Positions 1 to 8,642 of a DNA stretch of 49,162 nt are shown here, piece after piece. How positions within the stretch are numbered: position 1 is the first letter of the stretch; every line of letters starts with the position of its first letter. The notes below the pieces were generated by a model that was not told the DNA's origin, did no database searches, and saw nothing but the letters and a program-made list of their open reading frames with translations. The DNA is from Saprospiraceae bacterium (GTDB lineage: Bacteria > Bacteroidota > Bacteroidia > Chitinophagales > Saprospiraceae). Location of the stretch: NCBI GenBank assembly GCA_020436835.1, contig JAGQWZ010000272.1:1-49162 (forward strand), given 5' to 3'. The position numbers and the translations under genes were made by a program.

Positions 1-1253
1 CCAGGTTTAGTAAGACCATCTTTAAAATCTCCCCCAAAGTCACCGTTCCCTATACCCCGGTTCCACCCGGCTCTTCCTGCACTAAAAGCCACCATATAGC
101 CTCTCAGAAAATCGGTTTCCTGCCGGTAAACATTTCGGAAAGATGGCATAAAAGCAGTGGTAGGTCTTCGGCCTGAGTAGTAGCGGTCCGAAAATCCTTC
201 ATAGTTGGCCCAAAGAGATCCCCGGTAATTATGAAATGCAATATAACGCCCCAGGACACCGGAATCATTTCCCAGCCCATTTGGAAATCGACCGGATGTT
301 GAATTGAGCAACAACAGATTCGTATTGAGGGTACTGGCATTCAGAAAGATGATATTGGCAAAGTATTCCGTACTCCGGTTGCTTTCACTATCATATACCC
401 GGACACCCGAGGCCAGGTTCTTTTCCTCATCGTAGATGATTGAATGTACTACTGAATTTGGCTGAAGCGTCAGGTTTCCGGTCTTCTCCGCCCAGGGTAT
501 TGTACTGGAGTTGCTACTGAAATAAGCCCCGTAAGGGCACCCTCGGTAGCAAAGATGACGGGCTTGACATCTACCCCTGCCCTGCTCAATATGAATCGGC
601 TGAGGTTCCGTGAGGTGAGCGCATCTCCCTATAATGACATTCCGCTCCGGAAAATTCGTGTGAACCGCTTCCTGAATTTTCTTTTCGACACAATTCAGCT
701 CGAAGGGAGGTAGCACTTCACTGTCAGGGAGATGAGCTATCCCGTCCCGGTTACCACTGATACCGACAAACTTCTCCACATGACTATACCATGGTTCCAG
801 ATCCTGGTAGCGGATCGGCCAGTCCACTGCAAAGCCATCTCTGGCTGGTGCTTCAAATTCAAAGTTACTCCATCGTTGAGTCTGTCTGGCCCAGATTAAG
901 GATTTGCCTCCGGTTTGATAGCCTCTTATCCAGTCGAATGGTTTCGCCTGTATGTAGGGATGATCGGCATCCTTCACAAAGAAATGTTTGGTGGCGTCAT
1001 CAAATGCATAGCAACGATCAGCGATAGGATTTCTAGCCTTTTCTTCCTCGGATAGTCCACCGCGGTAGTTGAAATCCCAGGGTGCCAACAAGGCTGTGGG
1101 ATAGTCCTTGAGATGCGTCACAGATCGCCCCCTTTCTAATAAAAGCGTTTTTAGACCCCGGTCACATAATTCCTTGGCGGCCCAACCACCACTGATACCA
1201 GAGCCAACGACAATCGCATCATAACTGTGTTCCTGTTTACCCTTGCCAAACAT
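1..1253 (-). CDS. GMC-family FAD oxidoreductase, C-terminal part cut by window edge
   Basis: The reading frame runs leftward from the ATG at 1253 and is still open at base 1, giving 417 codons. The N-terminus carries the FAD dinucleotide-binding fold: DAIVVGSGISGGWAAKEL at about residues 12-29, followed by an acidic strand end (LLLERG). Later motifs such as CYRGCPYGAYF and the long substrate-domain stretch fit glucose/choline-type GMC oxidoreductases, which oxidise alcohols or sugars. Members are usually near 560 residues, so about a quarter is missing, including the C-terminal catalytic His region. No signal peptide is visible. It is divergent from the CHU_C protein across about 155 bases. 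The family is clear; the substrate cannot be told. Confidence 0.85.
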   Translation of the reverse strand, partial: MFGKGKQEHSYDAIVVGSGISGGWAAKELCDRGLKTLLLERGRSVTHLKDYPTALLAPWDFNYRGGLSEEEKARNPIADRCYAFDDATKHFFVKDADHPYIQAKPFDWIRGYQTGGKSLIWARQTQRWSNFEFEAPARDGFAVDWPIRYQDLEPWYSHVEKFVGISGNRDGIAHLPDSEVLPPFELNCVEKKIQEAVHTNFPERNVIIGRCAHLTEPQPIHIEQGRGRCQARHLCYRGCPYGAYFSSNSSTIPWAEKTGNLTLQPNSVVHSIIYDEEKNLASGVRVYDSESNRSTEYFANIIFLNASTLNTNLLLLNSTSGRFPNGLGNDSGVLGRYIAFHNYRGSLWANYEGFSDRYYSGRRPTTAFMPSFRNVYRQETDFLRGYMVAFSAGRAGWNRGIGNGDFGGDFKDGLTKP

Positions 1254-1408
1254 TCAATTGTAATTAGGGAGAACAAATTAGAAAAAATCTGGTCTGGTAA
1301 CATATAGCAGCAAAATTACTTCACATACCTACCGAAGGGGAAAATCTTTAAGCCGAAGCAGCAAATTTCCATGGTCCATTGCTCTTTTTTGGAGTATATT
1401 TATTTGCG

Positions 1409-3001
1409 ATGGGACGGATCCTGAAACTTATAGTATTGGTATTCACCCCAATGTTTATCACATTCGAAGCACACACTGGGGAAGGGGTAGTCGAGGTCTG
1501 TGACAATGCGAAAGATGACGACCTTGACGGTTTAATTGATCTCAATGACCCCGATTGTCAATGTGATGTGGCGGAGCCGAAATCACTGATCCCCAATCCC
1601 TCTTTCGAAGATAATTCCTGTTGTCCCCCCAACCGAAGCAGTTTGCATTGCGCCGAAACCTGGATACAGGCAAGTGAAGCCACGACTGACTATCTGCACC
1701 AATGTGGATGGTTTGGATGGGAAGATCTGCCCGTTCCCATGCCATTGCCGGATGGGAATGCTTGTATCGGTTTTCGAAATGGCCGCTTTGGCGATAATCC
1801 CAATCCAAACTGGAAGGAATATACCGGAGCGTGTTTGACCAGTCCATTGAAAGCCGGAACGAGTTACAAATTTCAGTTCTGGTTGGGTTTTACGCAATAC
1901 CAAAACTCCCCTCCCATCAATGTTGTATTTTACGGGAGTCCAGACTGCAAGTATTTGCCCTTTGGAGAAGGCAATGAACGCCACGGCTGCCCATTAAATG
2001 GAGAAGGTTGGGTTCCGCTTGATGTCATCTATGCCCTGGGGGCAAACAACTGGTTACTGAAGGAATTCAATGTAACGCCTGACCAGGACATTTATGCCAT
2101 TGCGATAGGTCCGGATTGCACCGAATTAAACCTGGACCAAAATCCTTATTATTTCCTTGATAATCTGGTTTTGGCGGATGTCAAGGAATTTGAACTGGTA
2201 ATTGGACCCAGCACGCATCCATGCTCTCCCGATTTTAGTCTTGTTCTCCCCTACCGGGAAACAAACCGGTATCAATGGTATCGCGATGGAATTGCCCTGA
2301 TCGGCGAAACCAACAGTGAACTCCGAACTCCGCATGAAGGTCAGTACCAGGTACGGGTGATCGATCAAAACGGCAACGGCAATTGCAAGGTGACAAAGCC
2401 CTATTTTTACAGTAGACCAAAAAGCGAAGTACAGCTTGAACGTTTTGTCTGTCAGGGGAACCAGATTGAAGTACATGGACGCTCGGTGAGCGAATCAGGT
2501 GCATTTGTAGATACTTTAAAGACGATCGACGGTTGTGACAGCATCGTAAGCACCAAGGTTGTCATGGTTGAAAAGAGCTTCGTAGATCTGGATGCTAAAA
2601 TCTTCCCCGGTGAAACATTGCAGATTGGAAACAGGACATTCGAGGCGCCGGTAAAAGAGTCTGTATTGATTAATTCCAGGCTTGGCTGCGACAGCACGGT
2701 CCATCTCAACCTGGAATACTACAACGTTTACATCCCGAATGCCATCACTCCGAATGGTGATGGTATCAATGACGGATTTTCAGTCTATGGTGCCAAAGAT
2801 CTGGTGATGATAAAATCCATTCAACTCTACAATCATTGGGGCGATCGTGTTTACTCCGCTGACAATCTTCCACCAAATCAAGAGGTAAACATCTGGCAGA
2901 ATAATCAACATGGATCAGGATTATTTACCTATGTGGTCGAGCTAATTATGGATGATGGTAAAAGTCATCAACAACAAGGGTCCTTTGTATTGCTAAGATA
3001 G
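1409..3001 (+). CDS. Secreted protein with gliding-motility (CHU_C) T9SS sorting tail
   Basis: An upstream TTG at 1379 keeps the frame open, but the ATG at 1409 puts a normal signal peptide first (MGRILKLIVLVFTPMFITF), giving 530 residues. After it comes an Asp-rich segment (CDNAKDDDLDGLIDLNDPDC) and a Trp/Cys-rich domain at about residues 45-260 that resembles carbohydrate-binding jelly-rolls. A Cys-containing linker region follows, then a C-terminal block beginning YIPNAITPNGDGINDGF. That block (about the last 90 residues) is the gliding-motility-associated type B sorting signal, so the protein is predicted to be exported by T9SS to the cell surface or medium. No enzyme motif is visible; an adhesin or polymer-binding role is inference. 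Its 3' end overlaps the convergent neighbour by 9 bases. Confidence 0.82.
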   Translation: MGRILKLIVLVFTPMFITFEAHTGEGVVEVCDNAKDDDLDGLIDLNDPDCQCDVAEPKSLIPNPSFEDNSCCPPNRSSLHCAETWIQASEATTDYLHQCGWFGWEDLPVPMPLPDGNACIGFRNGRFGDNPNPNWKEYTGACLTSPLKAGTSYKFQFWLGFTQYQNSPPINVVFYGSPDCKYLPFGEGNERHGCPLNGEGWVPLDVIYALGANNWLLKEFNVTPDQDIYAIAIGPDCTELNLDQNPYYFLDNLVLADVKEFELVIGPSTHPCSPDFSLVLPYRETNRYQWYRDGIALIGETNSELRTPHEGQYQVRVIDQNGNGNCKVTKPYFYSRPKSEVQLERFVCQGNQIEVHGRSVSESGAFVDTLKTIDGCDSIVSTKVVMVEKSFVDLDAKIFPGETLQIGNRTFEAPVKESVLINSRLGCDSTVHLNLEYYNVYIPNAITPNGDGINDGFSVYGAKDLVMIKSIQLYNHWGDRVYSADNLPPNQEVNIWQNNQHGSGLFTYVVELIMDDGKSHQQQGSFVLLR

Positions 3002-4168
3002 ACCTTGCGGCAGGTGAATACGGAAAGATCCAACGCTTAAAATTTCAATGTTTTGATCTATATGCTGCAATTCACGTACTGCCAGATCATCCAATGAAAC
3101 GCTAAAAGGCACGCCTTCTTTTACTAATTGATCCTGAATTTTTTCAATCAGCACTTCTACCTTAATGGGAAAATAATTTTCAATCACGTCTTCAATTTTG
3201 CCACTGAATAGCCTGAGCAGCGCCTTCACCAGAAGACCGGATTCATCACCAGATTTTACGGCGCAATCAACTGAAGTGAGTAGACTCCCGTTTTCCAGAT
3301 ATTGAAGTGAAAGGTCCAATCGGATCGGCTTGTTCAGCTGTCTCGGGAGGAGCCATACAATAATTCGATCATCCTTGATCTCGGTCCAGACCTTATCCAA
3401 TTGTAGTGCTCCAACTTGCTTGTTCAGGGATTCAATTTCATCTCGCAGAAAACTATTGATCAGGCCCTGAGAAATTTTTAGGCGTGTATCCGGCAAAACT
3501 TCCTGTTCCTCCACACGGATATTCGTAGTTCCGGCACTACCTTCTTCCAGGTAAAGATCAACCTGACAGAAGATCTCCATTTGCTCCCCCCGAATGTGGA
3601 TGTTCCAATCTCTGAGCCCAAAATCAGAGATCCGGACCGGTTTTCCCCTCATTGGGAAAGAACTCTTAAACTGTTTTAGTCTTGATTTTATCGAGGCCGG
3701 AGCAAGTTCGATTTTAATCCTGGATTCAATCATCCTCTCCAGCATATCGGTCTGTTTTAAAAGACTCTTTGAAAGTCTCCTTATAAGGGACAGATGTCTG
3801 CCCTTACCAGATTGTGGTCCTTTCAGCCACTCTATTTGCCGGACCTTGAATCCTACCTTCAGTTCATGGGATTTTTCCAAACTGAGCAAACTCTTCACCT
3901 GGATCGTTCCACTGAAAGACGGAATAAGTTTACTGTCCGGAATAATATTCAGGTTCAATATTTGCACTATATCCAGCTGATTACCAACTATTTTTAGATC
4001 CTCAATTGAAATATCTTCAATACAAGCTTTAATTGCTCCCAGAACAGGTATCTGTATCACAAATTCTTGACTTCCAATATTTTGCAATGATTTGCTAATT
4101 AAATATTGTAAGTCCTTAGCTCTTAGGTTGACATCAATCCCCAGACCGGAAACTTCAAGTAATCTCAA
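2993..4168 (-). CDS. Unrecognised 391-residue protein, possibly TULIP/DUF4403-like
   Basis: I do not recognise this protein with certainty. It has an ATG start, no signal peptide and no transmembrane segment. The chain alternates short beta-like strands rich in Ile/Leu/Val with charged turns. Two halves each contain an amphipathic segment followed by strand-rich stretches (about residues 1-190 and 200-391). That two-fold pattern recalls lipid-binding TULIP proteins such as DUF4403, which is common in Bacteroidota, but those normally have a signal peptide. A basic segment (about residues 120-165) separates the halves. It is monocistronic, convergent with the CHU_C gene (9-base overlap) and divergent from the BNR gene. 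Coding is supported by uninterrupted length. Confidence 0.7.
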   Translation of the reverse strand: MRLLEVSGLGIDVNLRAKDLQYLISKSLQNIGSQEFVIQIPVLGAIKACIEDISIEDLKIVGNQLDIVQILNLNIIPDSKLIPSFSGTIQVKSLLSLEKSHELKVGFKVRQIEWLKGPQSGKGRHLSLIRRLSKSLLKQTDMLERMIESRIKIELAPASIKSRLKQFKSSFPMRGKPVRISDFGLRDWNIHIRGEQMEIFCQVDLYLEEGSAGTTNIRVEEQEVLPDTRLKISQGLINSFLRDEIESLNKQVGALQLDKVWTEIKDDRIIVWLLPRQLNKPIRLDLSLQYLENGSLLTSVDCAVKSGDESGLLVKALLRLFSGKIEDVIENYFPIKVEVLIEKIQDQLVKEGVPFSVSLDDLAVRELQHIDQNIEILSVGSFRIHLPQGLS

Positions 4169-4265
4169 TTTTTTCGGGGAATATAAAATAATCCCTGAAA
4201 GCCAGCCGTTTAGATTTCAGATTTCCTATCCTACGGAAATTATGTTCACGGGATTACAATTTTGG

Positions 4266-4303
4266 AAGTGAGTCGGAAAGTCTAATTTCGACTCACTTTT
4301 TTT
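4266..4303 (+). terminator. Intrinsic-terminator-like hairpin upstream of the BNR gene
   Basis: A perfect 10-bp stem (AAGTGAGTCG at 4266-4275 with CGACTCACTT at 4289-4298) is followed at once by seven T's. The T-run lies only on the + strand side, so it would stop rightward transcription. No rightward gene precedes it: the left neighbour is transcribed leftward from 4168. It therefore sits about 40 bases in front of the BNR start codon, where it could be a leader attenuator or the end of a short unannotated RNA. Confidence 0.7.
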
Positions 4304-4343
4304 ATCTTCCCCTCCCAATAAAATTGCCATTAAAAACAAGACT

Positions 4344-7300
4344 ATGGATAAGCTCTGTATCCTCATTCTATTTATCTCGTCACTAACTTTCAGCAAGGTA
4401 GATATCGTCATTGCTCAGGCACTTGACACTTCACTCATCGGTGCGATGGAATATCGCTCGATCGGACCGTTCCGGGGTGGCCGTTCAGCTGCCGTGACCG
4501 GTGTACCTGGTAATCCGGATCTTTACTATTTCGGATCCACCGGAGGAGGTGTTTGGAAGACCGAGGATGGGGGAAGTACCTGGGAAAATATCTCAGATGG
4601 ATATTTCGGAGGTTCCATTGGCGCCGTAGCTGTCGCTCCATCCGATCCAAATGTGATCTATGTTGGTGGTGGTGAAGAGACCGTCAGAGGGAATGTGTCA
4701 TCTGGAAATGGAATGTACAAAAGTGTTGATGCCGGAACTACCTGGTCCCATATAGGTCTAGACGATTCGCGTCATATCAGCAGAATTCGAATCCACCCTA
4801 AGAATTCGGACGTCCTTTATGTTGCAGCAATGGGCAATCTGTATAAGAGTAACGAGATGCGAGGAATTTATAAAAGTGTGGACGGTGGCCAATCGTGGGA
4901 AAGAAAACTGTTTGTCAATGCTGATGTTGGTGCGGTTGATTTATGTCTGGATCCCAACAATCCCAGAATCATGTATGCAACCACCTGGCGGATCAGAAGG
5001 ACGCCTTACAGCCTTTCCAGTGGTGGCAGCGGCTCCGGTATCTGGAAAAGCACAGATAGTGGTGAAACCTGGACCGAACTAACTGGAAACAAAGGCCTAC
5101 CCACCGACACGATCGGAATCATCGGTGTCGCTGTTTCACCAGTAAACTCAAACCGGGTTTGGGCTATTGTTGAATCCGAAACAGGAGGTGTCTTCCGTTC
5201 TGATGATGCCGGAAGCACCTGGACAAAATTGAATGAAGACCGGTCCCTGCGCCAAAGGGCCTGGTACTATACCCGAATTTATGCCGACACCAGGGATGTA
5301 AATACGGTTTATGTGATGAACGTTTCATATCACAAATCTACCGACGGCGGCAAGTCCTTTCAATCCTCAAATGCTCCTCATGGGGACCATCATGATCTAT
5401 GGATCGCTCCTGAAGATAACCAACGAATGATTATCGCAGATGACGGCGGCGCGCAGGTCTCCTATGATGGAGGATCGAACTGGAGTACTTACTACAATCA
5501 ACCGACTGCCCAGTTTTACCGGCTGGCCGTCGACAATTCATTTCCTTACCGGATCTATGCCGCGCAACAAGACAATTCAACGATCAGAATAAAACATCGA
5601 ACTTCGGGATATTCCATCGAAGAGAGTGATTGGGAAGCCAGTGCAGGATGTGAATGCGGCCATATTGCCGTAGATCCCTTGAATAGCAATATTGTATATG
5701 GAGGCTGCTATGACGGGGTAATTGAGCGACTCAATCACGACATTGAGCAAAGCCAGGCTGTGAGTGTCTGGCCCGATAATCCGATGGGATATGGGGCGGA
5801 AGGGATGAAGTATCGGTTCCAGTGGAATTTCCCTATTTTCTTTTCACCCCATGATCCGCAACAGTTATACACTGCCTCCAATCATTTGCATACAAGTTCG
5901 GATGGTGGACGTAATTGGTCAATCATCAGCCCGGATTTGACCCGGAATGATAGTAGCAAATTAGTGTCCTCGGGAGGTCCTATTACTCAGGACAATACCA
6001 GTGTAGAGTACTACTGCACGATCTTTGCGGCGGCAGAATCACCCCGGGTGAAAAATCTCCTCTGGGTAGGTTCAGACGATGGTCTTGTTCATGTAAGTCG
6101 CGACGGAGGTCAGAATTGGAAAAACGTTACCCCCAAAGGAATTCCCGAATGGATTATGATCAACAGCATTGAACCTGATCCCCATAGTGATGGAGGTTGT
6201 TACATTGCAGCCACGATGTACAAGTGGGGGGATTTCAGACCCTTCCTGTATAAGACCTCTGATTATGGAGAAACCTGGACCAAAATAACTAATGGAATCG
6301 AAAATGAGCATTTTACCCGGGTGATCAGATCTGATCCCAATCTAGCCGGTCTTTTATATGCTGGCACCGAGAGTGGGATGTATATTTCGAGGGATGATGG
6401 TATGCAATGGTATCCTTTTCAACTGAATTTACCGATTGTCCCGATAACAGATCTTTTGGTAAAGGACGAAAACCTGATTGTGGCCACCCAGGGTAGAAGC
6501 ATCTGGATAATTGATGATCTGAGTCCGATATATCAATTGTCTGAAGTCGCGGACAATCAAAACTTTCTTTATAAGCCAAAGACAACCTACCGTATGGGTG
6601 GTGGTCAGCGAAAAAACCTCAAAACCGCAGGATTGAATCATCCCGGCGGGGCGATGATCTACTTCTACTTACCTGATTTGGAGGATTCAACAGAAGTCAC
6701 TCTGGAGTTTTCAGATAGTGGTGGAAAAGTAATCGAGACGTACTCAACCAAAAATGAGAAGCCTACAAAGCTAGAACTCAAAAAGGGCTCGAATCTATTT
6801 GTTTGGAATCTGCAATATCCTCAGGCCGAGCGTTTCGATGGGATGATATTTTGGGCAGGGTCTCTCTCCGGTCCTGTTGTACTTCCGGGTATTTACATGG
6901 TGACATTAAAGGTTGGCGGCTATACCCAAACACAGGAATTTGAGGTCAAGCCGGATCCCAGATCAGAAAGTACCTATGAGGACATGCAGGCTCAATTCAG
7001 CTTTATACAGGAAGTCAACCTTAAAGTAACTGAAGCTCACAAAGCCATCAAACAGATAAGGGAGGTGAAAAAGCAACTCGATCAGGTCACTCCTGCCCTC
7101 AAATCAATCGATGGTTCAAAAAAGATCATCGAGATGGGTGATGAAATACGAAAAGGCATCACAGAAATCGAGGAAAAACTATACCAGACCAAGAATAGAA
7201 GCAATCAGGATCCTCTCAATTATCCGATACGCCTCACAAATAAACTTGCTTATTTGAACACCATTTCGTGTGGGGGTGATTATGCCCCAACAAAGCAGGC

Positions 7301-7460
7301 CAGGATGGTTAAAGAGGAACTATCACAGGCAATCGACCACGAACTAAGTCTTCTGAAGAGGATATTTGAAGAAGATCTACCGAAATTTAATGAAAGCTAT
7401 CGCAACCTGGAAATGGATGCATTAAACCTCAAACCGGAGAAAGTGGATGGACCACAATAA
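4344..7460 (+). CDS. Secreted Asp-box (BNR/sortilin-like) multi-repeat propeller protein
   Basis: It encodes 1038 residues from an ATG with a signal peptide (about residues 1-25, ending VIAQ). I count eleven Asp-box motifs of the S-x-D-x-G-x-T-W type between about residues 70 and 690, for example TEDGGSTW, STDSGETW and SRDGGQNW. These mark one or two large beta-propellers of the sortilin/VPS10 or glycosidase-like class. A beta-sandwich-like region (about 740-870) and a charged alpha-helical tail (about 880-1030) follow. Families with this layout in Bacteroidota are annotated as exo-alpha-sialidase-like or 'glycosyl hydrolase', but I cannot identify catalytic residues, so binding or protein-processing roles remain possible. 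There is no T9SS tail. Its last 14 bases overlap mogA. Confidence 0.88.
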   Translation: MDKLCILILFISSLTFSKVDIVIAQALDTSLIGAMEYRSIGPFRGGRSAAVTGVPGNPDLYYFGSTGGGVWKTEDGGSTWENISDGYFGGSIGAVAVAPSDPNVIYVGGGEETVRGNVSSGNGMYKSVDAGTTWSHIGLDDSRHISRIRIHPKNSDVLYVAAMGNLYKSNEMRGIYKSVDGGQSWERKLFVNADVGAVDLCLDPNNPRIMYATTWRIRRTPYSLSSGGSGSGIWKSTDSGETWTELTGNKGLPTDTIGIIGVAVSPVNSNRVWAIVESETGGVFRSDDAGSTWTKLNEDRSLRQRAWYYTRIYADTRDVNTVYVMNVSYHKSTDGGKSFQSSNAPHGDHHDLWIAPEDNQRMIIADDGGAQVSYDGGSNWSTYYNQPTAQFYRLAVDNSFPYRIYAAQQDNSTIRIKHRTSGYSIEESDWEASAGCECGHIAVDPLNSNIVYGGCYDGVIERLNHDIEQSQAVSVWPDNPMGYGAEGMKYRFQWNFPIFFSPHDPQQLYTASNHLHTSSDGGRNWSIISPDLTRNDSSKLVSSGGPITQDNTSVEYYCTIFAAAESPRVKNLLWVGSDDGLVHVSRDGGQNWKNVTPKGIPEWIMINSIEPDPHSDGGCYIAATMYKWGDFRPFLYKTSDYGETWTKITNGIENEHFTRVIRSDPNLAGLLYAGTESGMYISRDDGMQWYPFQLNLPIVPITDLLVKDENLIVATQGRSIWIIDDLSPIYQLSEVADNQNFLYKPKTTYRMGGGQRKNLKTAGLNHPGGAMIYFYLPDLEDSTEVTLEFSDSGGKVIETYSTKNEKPTKLELKKGSNLFVWNLQYPQAERFDGMIFWAGSLSGPVVLPGIYMVTLKVGGYTQTQEFEVKPDPRSESTYEDMQAQFSFIQEVNLKVTEAHKAIKQIREVKKQLDQVTPALKSIDGSKKIIEMGDEIRKGITEIEEKLYQTKNRSNQDPLNYPIRLTNKLAYLNTISCGGDYAPTKQARMVKEELSQAIDHELSLLKRIFEEDLPKFNESYRNLEMDALNLKPEKVDGPQ

Positions 7461-7983
7461 AGTATTAATCGGAATTATCAATGTTTCGGACCGGGCCAGC
7501 CAGGGCATCTACGAAGATCTGCCGGGTAAAGCGATCCTGGAGACATTGAAGGAATATTTGGTAACGGAATTCCAACCGGTCTACGAGGTTATTCCGGATG
7601 AACAAGATCAGATCGAAGAAAGCCTGATTAAAATGTGTGATGCCGGCTGTTGCCTGATCGTGACATCCGGCGGCACCGGACCGTCACCCAGGGATGTCAC
7701 CACTGAGGCAACAGAATCTGTTTGTCACAAGATATTACCAGGGTTCGGGGAATTAATGCGTCAGGAAAGTTTGAAATACGTTCCAACCGCAATCCTCTCA
7801 AGACAAACGGCGGGCATTCGCGATCAAACCCTAATCATCAACCTTCCTGGAAAACCAAAGTCGATTCGTGAATGTCTTGATGCCGTGTTTCCCGCGGTGC
7901 CTTATTGTATTGATCTGATCGAAGGTCCCTATTTGGAAACAAACGAATCGGTCATGAAGGTTTTTCGTCCCAAAACAACTTAA
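7447..7983 (+). CDS. mogA: Molybdopterin adenylyltransferase (MogA/MoaB type)
   Basis: This 178-residue protein has the MoCF-biosynthesis signature: TSGGTGPSPRDVTTEAT at about residues 74-90, an N-terminal IGIINVSDRASQG strand-loop, and a C-terminal LINLPGKPKSIRECL segment. MogA adenylylates molybdopterin before molybdate insertion in the cytoplasm. Its ATG at 7447 lies inside the end of the BNR gene (14-base overlap, different frame), which implies translational coupling. No other molybdenum-cofactor gene is in the window. A MoaB assignment is the main alternative, since the two share the fold. The gene ends 11 bases before a convergent gene. Confidence 0.88.
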   Translation: MDHNKVLIGIINVSDRASQGIYEDLPGKAILETLKEYLVTEFQPVYEVIPDEQDQIEESLIKMCDAGCCLIVTSGGTGPSPRDVTTEATESVCHKILPGFGELMRQESLKYVPTAILSRQTAGIRDQTLIINLPGKPKSIRECLDAVFPAVPYCIDLIEGPYLETNESVMKVFRPKTT

Positions 7984-7994
7984 CATGCTGATAA

Positions 7995-8528
7995 TTAATT
8001 ATTTAATCCAAGCAACTTAAAGCTATTCATAAATCGATCAATGTCGCCATCCAGGCTGAAATCTGCATCCACCGCAACCTGTACTGAATAATATCGATCT
8101 TTCACTAAATACGCTTTTGTCTTGATTACAGACCGGCCGCCGTTGTAGTGAATACGCCAGAACCGGCCAGGATATTTATCCTGATAGCTGATTTCATCAA
8201 GGATAACCACCTCTCCGGAAACACTCAAAGCCGCCTGTTCAATGGTTGCGTCAAAAAAATCAGCCAGTAGTTGCAATGAGTCTGGAGGAATTCGCAGTGC
8301 TTCCGACTCATAGAAGCTGACCTGAAAAAAGAAGTTTCCGCGGTCTTCCCGTTCCACAGGGAGGTAGTAGGTATGAAAATCGATATCTCCCAAATCGGTC
8401 GTGATCTGCTGCACAGTATGTTCCATAGGAGCAGGAGTCCGGATCTCAAAAGCCCCTTCGATGCTTCTAAATGTATCCCAGGTCCAACCGGTTAAAAGCA
8501 ACGACGATAAAATGTAGATTGAATTCAT
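7995..8528 (-). CDS. Small secreted protein of unknown function
   Basis: I do not recognise this 177-residue protein. I prefer the ATG at 8528 because it opens with a signal-peptide-like stretch (NSIYILSSLLLTGW); an upstream in-frame ATG at 8579 would add 17 residues in front. The mature part mixes acidic turns and beta strands, has few Cys and ends in a helix (IDRFMNSFKLLGL). The layout, with a short secreted domain and the tail phrase 'FMNSFKLL', resembles small Bacteroidota periplasmic proteins of the PsbP/DUF1795 kind, but this is only a resemblance. It is divergent from lpdA and convergent with mogA. Confidence 0.65.
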   Translation of the reverse strand: MNSIYILSSLLLTGWTWDTFRSIEGAFEIRTPAPMEHTVQQITTDLGDIDFHTYYLPVEREDRGNFFFQVSFYESEALRIPPDSLQLLADFFDATIEQAALSVSGEVVILDEISYQDKYPGRFWRIHYNGGRSVIKTKAYLVKDRYYSVQVAVDADFSLDGDIDRFMNSFKLLGLNN

Positions 8529-8607
8529 AAACTCAATTAACGTATCGGTGTTCAAAATAGTGCCGGCAAGGAAAACCATTACATCCTGATCAAAAAGAGG
8601 ATAAGTT

Positions 8608-8615
8608 TATCTTTG
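8608..8615 (+). promoter_or_regulatory. -7 box of the lpdA promoter
   Basis: TATCTTTG matches the Bacteroidota -7 consensus TAnnTTTG exactly. No clear TTG -33 box lies at the usual distance. The box covers the TTG at 8613 that could otherwise serve as a start, which supports the ATG at 8643 as the real lpdA start, with a leader of about 20 bases. Confidence 0.5.
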
Positions 8616-8642
8616 CGGTCACTAACTCAAAAAATAAGTCGA

